Below, piece by piece: positions 60,345-64,000 of a stretch of 64,000 nucleotides of DNA (position 1 is its first letter; each line of letters opens with the position of its first letter). A program made the position numbers and the translations under genes. Source of the stretch: Mesorhizobium sp. M2E.F.Ca.ET.219.01.1.1 (lineage in GTDB: Bacteria; Pseudomonadota; Alphaproteobacteria; Rhizobiales; Rhizobiaceae); contig NZ_SADT02000001.1 in the NCBI RefSeq assembly GCF_004016445.2, forward strand, positions 1,965,630 through 2,029,629. Direction: 5' to 3'. The notes beneath the pieces were generated by a model that made no database searches, was not told the DNA's origin, and saw only the letters and a list, made by a program, of their open reading frames with translations.

Positions 60345-61490
60345 TCACCCGGCGAGGCGGAAGTCCAGGACACGATTGCGGCCGGCGCGCTTGGCGGCAT
60401 AGAGCGCCTTATCGGCGGCGCTGAGCACTTTGTCGAAGCTCATGCCCTCGCTGCTGCCGAAGGCGAAGCCGGCGCTGACCGTGCAGCGCAACGGCCCGGC
60501 CTCGGTCTGAACAATGCGCGCCGCGAGCGAGGCCCTGACACGTTCGGCTGCCGCTTCGGCTGTCTCGGGCAGGGTGCGTTTCAGAACCATGGCGAATTCC
60601 TCGCCGCCCATGCGGGCGACGGAGTCGGTGGAGCGCAGATCGGCGGAAAGCACCTCGGCAAAGACCTTGAGCAGCTCGTCCCCGGCGGCATGACCGAACT
60701 CGTCATTGATCGCCTTGAAGCCGTCGAGGTCGAACACCACCACAGCGGTGAAGGCGTTGACGGGCATCCTGCCGTGCAGGTCGAACAAAGCGCGGCGGTT
60801 GAGAAGGCCGGTCAAGGCATCGGTTTGCGCCTCGCGCTGATGGTGGCGGGCGAGCCGACCCTGGTTGAGCGCCAACGACAATGCGCCGATACCGGTCATG
60901 GAGGCGATCACGATGACGAGGCTCAGATCCTCCGCCCAATTGCTCGGCGCGTGACCGAGAACCAGTTTGCGATCCCACGCCAGCACGGCCGCGCACAGCA
61001 CGAAGGATGCCGCGGTCAGTGAATAGAGCAGCGACACGCCAATGAGATGGACGGGCGCCTCGGCGCGGCCCCGCCAATATTCATACGCGGTGCCGAACAG
61101 GAGCAGCGCGGCCAGAGCGTTTTCCAGCATGAAGCCCAGACCGTCATAGCCGAGCGCCATGGGCGGCAGCGCGAGAGCATAGGAAATGCCGGTGCCAAGC
61201 GCTGTAAGCGGCACGGGCGAGCGCCTGGTCCTGAATTGATGGGCAGCGCCCAGCATGACCGAGAAGCCCAGCAGCAGCACCGCCAGCGTCAGCACGCCAA
61301 GGGCCGTTCCTGGCGCCTTGATATAGGCGTCGTAGGCAAACACTTCGCACCCCACGACCAGCACGCTGATCGCCCAGGTCAAAAGGAACTTGTCGGAACG
61401 GGCGGCCAGCCAGGTTCCAAACAGGGTGAGGCTGAGGCAAGCGGCGGAGAAGCCTACGGCCAGAAGCAATGAATTGTAGTCGAGCAGCAT
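60345..61490 (-). CDS. Membrane-bound diguanylate cyclase (GGDEF)
   Basis: 381 residues. Six or seven N-terminal transmembrane helices (about 8-205) form a MASE-like sensor, followed by a GGDEF domain with signature GGEEF at 295-299. The product-inhibition I-site RxxD (RSTD, 286-289) is five residues upstream, the canonical spacing. It makes cyclic di-GMP from two GTP and should be product-inhibited. No EAL domain is attached. ATG at 61490 begins the first helix; 61523 is open as well. Confidence 0.92.
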   Translation of the reverse strand: MLLDYNSLLLAVGFSAACLSLTLFGTWLAARSDKFLLTWAISVLVVGCEVFAYDAYIKAPGTALGVLTLAVLLLGFSVMLGAAHQFRTRRSPVPLTALGTGISYALALPPMALGYDGLGFMLENALAALLLFGTAYEYWRGRAEAPVHLIGVSLLYSLTAASFVLCAAVLAWDRKLVLGHAPSNWAEDLSLVIVIASMTGIGALSLALNQGRLARHHQREAQTDALTGLLNRRALFDLHGRMPVNAFTAVVVFDLDGFKAINDEFGHAAGDELLKVFAEVLSADLRSTDSVARMGGEEFAMVLKRTLPETAEAAAERVRASLAARIVQTEAGPLRCTVSAGFAFGSSEGMSFDKVLSAADKALYAAKRAGRNRVLDFRLAG

Positions 61491-61601
61491 GCACGCGTCC
61501 TTGCCGGCGCCGGGCTTCTGCAACCTGACGTAGGTACCATTAGTGGAGCAAGGAAGTATCGATTACGTTACGATCGCCGCGAAGATGCGAGGATTCCTGC
61601 G

Positions 61602-61844
61602 TTATAGGATCATTACCGACAATAGCAGGATAAGGCCGATCGCCATCATCACCAGACCCGGCCAATTCTGCGACAGGCCGAGGAAACCGAGCCCGCGCCG
61701 TCGCGGCTCCAAAGTCGGGCCCGATGTTGCCAAGTTCGGCGCCGGACGAGGTGCTGGATCACTCAGTCGTCCGCGCCTCAGAGTGGCGCCTGCCATGTAC
61801 ACGACGCCTGCGATGGTAAGCAAGGCACCGAGGATGACGATCAT
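61602..61844 (-). CDS. Small two-helix membrane protein, 80 residues
   Basis: Helix 1 (about 2-21, IVILGALLTIAGVVYMAG) and helix 2 (about 60-80, GLVMMAIGLILLLSVMI) flank a polar Arg/Pro-rich loop. AAAGGAG lies nine bases before the ATG. I do not recognise the family. It lies 111 bases upstream of the GGDEF gene on the same strand; co-expression is possible but not shown. Confidence 0.7.
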   Translation of the reverse strand: MIVILGALLTIAGVVYMAGATLRRGRLSDPAPRPAPNLATSGPTLEPRRRGLGFLGLSQNWPGLVMMAIGLILLLSVMIL

Positions 61845-62085
61845 CTTTCCTCGCTCCTTTCCGACGCTGCGGGACTTGGCAAGCGTTTCGCGAGGTGGCT
61901 GCGTCCAGTTCCGACCTTCAGCAGCTGTTGCGACTTCGCAGCGGTCTCCCGCGGTCAGCCGCTGAGACAGAACGGACAAGACGGCCGGCAGGTTCCGACA
62001 AGCCGACGGCCGATTAGCGTCGCATGGCGCGCCGAACAAAACTCTGGCGTTTGAACTACGGCCGCTGTGGAGGGCTGCAGCTCTA
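61845..62085. other. Noncoding gap without recognised features
   Basis: About 240 bases between the small membrane protein start and the palindromic repeat. No ribosome binding site plus coding frame, terminator or clear promoter was seen. Confidence 0.5.
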
Positions 62086-62185
62086 AAGCATGTCTCCCGG
62101 AAACCCGGTTTCGGGATAAATACATGCGTAAAATCAAAGACCTAAAGCGCATGGAGCGAATCCGAAGGATCGCGACGCGCTTTAG
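62086..62185. repeat. Dispersed palindromic repeat, copy 5 (inverse orientation)
   Basis: GCATGTC...CATGC then AAAGACCTAAAGCGC, the reverse complement of the link in the 28541-28638 copy. CTAAAGCGC (62141-62149) and GCGCTTTAG (62177-62185) form the second stem. The repeat reaches into the DUF72 stop codon at 62182-62184. Confidence 0.82.
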
Positions 62186-62988
62186 GCTGTCACCCGCTTC
62201 ATCAGCGCCATGGCGCCGAAGGGCGCGCGCACCTTGCCTTCGGTGATGAAGTAGGCGAACACGTCGCGCGGCTTGACCGGCGCATCGGCCTTCGGGTCGG
62301 CGCGCGGCAGGTCGGCAGGCTGCTTGCCTTGGGCCCAGGTCTTCACGCGGCCCGCCCATTCGTCGAGGCCTTTCGGCGTGTAGCAGTCGGGGTTGTCGTC
62401 GCTGCCGGTCTGAAGCCGCGCATAGACGAAGTCGCCGGTGACGTCGGCGATCGCCGGATATTTGGCATGGTCGGCATAGACGATCGCGGCATTGTATTTT
62501 CGGGCGAGCGCCGGGAATTCCGGCACGATGAAGCTGTCGTGGCGGACCTCCAGAGCATGGCGCAGCGGCACACCGTCCTGCTTCTCGGGCAGAAGTTTGA
62601 GGAACGCCTCGAAATAGTCGGCATCGAATTTCTTGGTCGGCGCGAACTGCCACAAGATCGGCCCGAGTTTCTCGCCGAGCGCGGCAACGCCGGAGCCGAG
62701 GAAGCGCATCATCGATTCACCGGCTTCGCCGAGCACGCGGCGGTTGGTGACGAAGCGGTTGCCCTTGAGCGAGAAGACGAAGCCCTCCGGCGCCTCGCTG
62801 GCCCATTTGACGAAGGTCGGTTCCTTGAAACTGGAATAGTAGGTGCCGTTGACCTCGATGCTCGGCACCTGGCGGCTGGCGTAGTGCAGCTGCTTGGCCT
62901 TGGCGAGCTTCTCCGGATAGAAGGAAGTGTCCCAGGGCTCGAAAGTCCAGCCGCCCATGCCGGCGCGGATTTTTCCTTGGACAGTCAT
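62182..62988 (-). CDS. DUF72 family protein (YecE-like)
   Basis: 268 residues. The TIM-barrel DUF72 landmarks are visible: GMGGWTFEPWDTSFYPEKL near residue 10, VNGTYYSSFKEPTF, FVFSLKGNRFVTN, GPILWQFAP and EVRHDSF. Function unknown. AGGAGGAAAAC precedes the ATG. It follows the GNAT gene by 27 bases on the same strand, as the last gene of a uvrA-linked operon. Confidence 0.9.
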   Translation of the reverse strand: MTVQGKIRAGMGGWTFEPWDTSFYPEKLAKAKQLHYASRQVPSIEVNGTYYSSFKEPTFVKWASEAPEGFVFSLKGNRFVTNRRVLGEAGESMMRFLGSGVAALGEKLGPILWQFAPTKKFDADYFEAFLKLLPEKQDGVPLRHALEVRHDSFIVPEFPALARKYNAAIVYADHAKYPAIADVTGDFVYARLQTGSDDNPDCYTPKGLDEWAGRVKTWAQGKQPADLPRADPKADAPVKPRDVFAYFITEGKVRAPFGAMALMKRVTA

Positions 62989-63015
62989 CGTTTTCCTCCT
63001 CCGTTTGAACTGCGA

Positions 63016-63474
63016 TCAGGCCACTCGGTCGACCGGCTTCACCATGTCGACCAGCGTCCATCCTGGCCGGTACGGATTGGCGCGGCGACCCGTTTCGCGA
63101 TAGCCGCAGGCGGAATAGAGCGCGATGTTCCGCTCCATGCGCGCATTGGTGTAGAGCCGCACCTCCGGCACGCCCCATGACCGCGCCTGCTCGTCGGCGA
63201 AGTTCAGCAATTTGATGCCGAGTTTTTTGCCCTGGAAGGCCGGCGCGACGGCGACGCTGAAGATCATCGCGTGGTCGGGATGACGTTCGAGAACGATCAA
63301 TCCGGCCAGTTCGGCGCCTTCTTCCAGAAGCCAGATCTCGCCGCGATCGATACGCGGCGCGTAGTCTTGGGTCACAGGGATCGGCGGCCCACCGAAGATG
63401 GGCGTGTAAGGCGCATAGGCATCCGTGGTCAGCGCAACGACGGCGGCGAGGTCTTCGGGGCGGGCAAGTCTCAT
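63016..63474 (-). CDS. GNAT family N-acetyltransferase
   Basis: 152 residues. The acetyl-CoA core is VAVAPAFQGKKLGIKLLNFA, with the Q/R-x-x-G-x-G/A motif altered to QGKKLG. The C-terminal strand VRLYTNARMERNIALYSACGY is the typical GNAT motif B. Substrate unknown. Its ATG overlaps the stop of the 36-codon upstream ORF. Confidence 0.88.
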   Translation of the reverse strand: MRLARPEDLAAVVALTTDAYAPYTPIFGGPPIPVTQDYAPRIDRGEIWLLEEGAELAGLIVLERHPDHAMIFSVAVAPAFQGKKLGIKLLNFADEQARSWGVPEVRLYTNARMERNIALYSACGYRETGRRANPYRPGWTLVDMVKPVDRVA

Positions 63475-63581
63475 GATTGGCCCGCTCCGGCCGCGGCCGC
63501 GACAGCCTTTTTCATACCGGCAGCCATGGCCGCGACGGCATCGAAGCGGCTTTCGATGGAGATCAGGCCGTTACCTGCCAT
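63471..63581 (-). CDS. 36-residue ORF coupled to uvrA and the GNAT gene
   Basis: An ATG overlaps the uvrA stop by one base (TGATG) and the TGA overlaps the GNAT ATG by four bases (ATGA). The peptide has an Ala-rich amphipathic helix with IESRFDAVAAMAAGMKKA at its core. It lies below usual ORF length cutoffs. Coupling at both ends suggests that ribosomes translate through it. I do not recognise it; it could also be a bare coupling leader. Confidence 0.5.
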   Translation of the reverse strand: MAGNGLISIESRFDAVAAMAAGMKKAVAAAAGAGQS

Positions 63582-64000
63582 CACTCCGCCGCTTCGCGCT
63601 TACCCCCGGGCCGGCGCTCCAGAAGCTCCTTCAGGAACTGGCCGGTGTAGCTGCGCTTCTCGCGCACGATCGCTTCCGGCGTGCCCGAGGCTACCAGCTC
63701 GCCGCCGCCGTCGCCGCCTTCGGGACCGAGATCGAGAACCCAGTCGGCGGTCTTGATCACCTCGAGATTGTGCTCGATGACCACCACCGTGTTGCCCTGG
63801 TCGACCAGCTCATGCAGCACTTCGAGCAGCTTCGCCACATCGTGGAAGTGGAGGCCGGTGGTCGGCTCGTCGAGGATGTAGAGCGTCTTGCCTGTCGCCT
63901 TGCGCGACAGTTCCTTGGCGAGCTTGATGCGCTGCGCCTCGCCGCCCGACAAAGTCGTCGCCTGCTGGCCGATATGGATATAGCCGAGGCCGACCTGCTT
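63581..64000 (-). CDS. uvrA: Excinuclease ABC subunit A, C-terminal part (5' end outside window)
   Basis: 139 codons visible, open to the window edge. The second ATPase of UvrA is seen: [15 protein letters not shown] signature, [12 protein letters not shown]alker [28 protein letters not shown]. It ends in a short basic tail, [11 protein letters not shown]. UvrA recognises bulky DNA lesions in nucleotide excision repair. The stop is shared with the start of the 36-codon ORF. Confidence 0.96.
   Translation of the reverse strand, partial: KQVGLGYIHIGQQATTLSGGEAQRIKLAKELSRKATGKTLYILDEPTTGLHFHDVAKLLEVLHELVDQGNTVVVIEHNLEVIKTADWVLDLGPEGGDGGGELVASGTPEAIVREKRSYTGQFLKELLERRPGGKREAAE

Overview
This 64 kb window is GC-rich, densely coded chromosome from an alphaproteobacterium of the order Hyphomicrobiales, most like Mesorhizobium (Phyllobacteriaceae). 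That placement is inference from gene content. The window has a giant growth-pole-ring-type coiled-coil protein, a CckA kinase, a DksA with a degenerate zinc finger, a fused malic enzyme/phosphotransacetylase, a complete urtABCDE urea transporter, and at least six copies of a rhizobium-style palindromic intergenic repeat. No rRNA, tRNA, CRISPR array, transposase or phage gene was seen.

Layout. 1-9.2 kb: end of gltX, a DUF2865 secreted protein, a DUF1287 protein, the malic enzyme, an SDR, an LpxH-like phosphoesterase, an MFS carrier and a dipeptide epimerase. 9.25-13.3 kb: an MCE/Mla-type lipid transport operon (STAS-permease, ATPase, MCE protein, lipoprotein). 13.4-19.7 kb: the 2110-residue growth pole protein on the minus strand, divergent from a small Hpt protein. 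20.5-22 kb: [2Fe-2S] ferredoxin and ferredoxin-NADP reductase. 22-31 kb: drug-efflux-type MFS, DUF922 protein, folP-folB-folK, DUF924, a Kef-type antiporter, and an AraC/MFS pair. 31.4-41 kb: a small lipoprotein, then a LysR regulator divergent from a peptide-use operon (M17 aminopeptidase, proline-iminopeptidase-like hydrolase, complete oligopeptide ABC transporter). 41-46.4 kb: a secreted protein, the ycjX-ycjF stress pair, a SixA-like phosphatase, DksA and a FliO-like membrane protein. 46.6-53.8 kb: cckA, deoD, an RHH protein, a glyoxalase, and a Tat-exported GMC dehydrogenase pair. 54-59.9 kb: urtABCDE behind a near-perfect sigma-54 promoter. 60-64 kb: a 58-residue protein, a GGDEF cyclase, a small membrane protein, and a uvrA-(36-codon ORF)-GNAT-DUF72 operon.

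How the genes work together. Three themes recur. The first is nitrogen and peptide scavenging: the sigma-54-driven urea transporter, and the peptide ABC system with its peptidases. The second is envelope and polar growth: MCE transport, the growth pole protein and CckA. The third is intergenic RNA or DNA structure: hairpins at urtA-urtB, at an MFS start codon and before a lipoprotein, plus dispersed palindromes. The items most worth following are the phase-keeping 36/29-residue repeat array of the growth pole protein, the apparently leaderless AraC promoter, the hairpin over the MFS ribosome binding site, and the coupled 36-codon ORF after uvrA.
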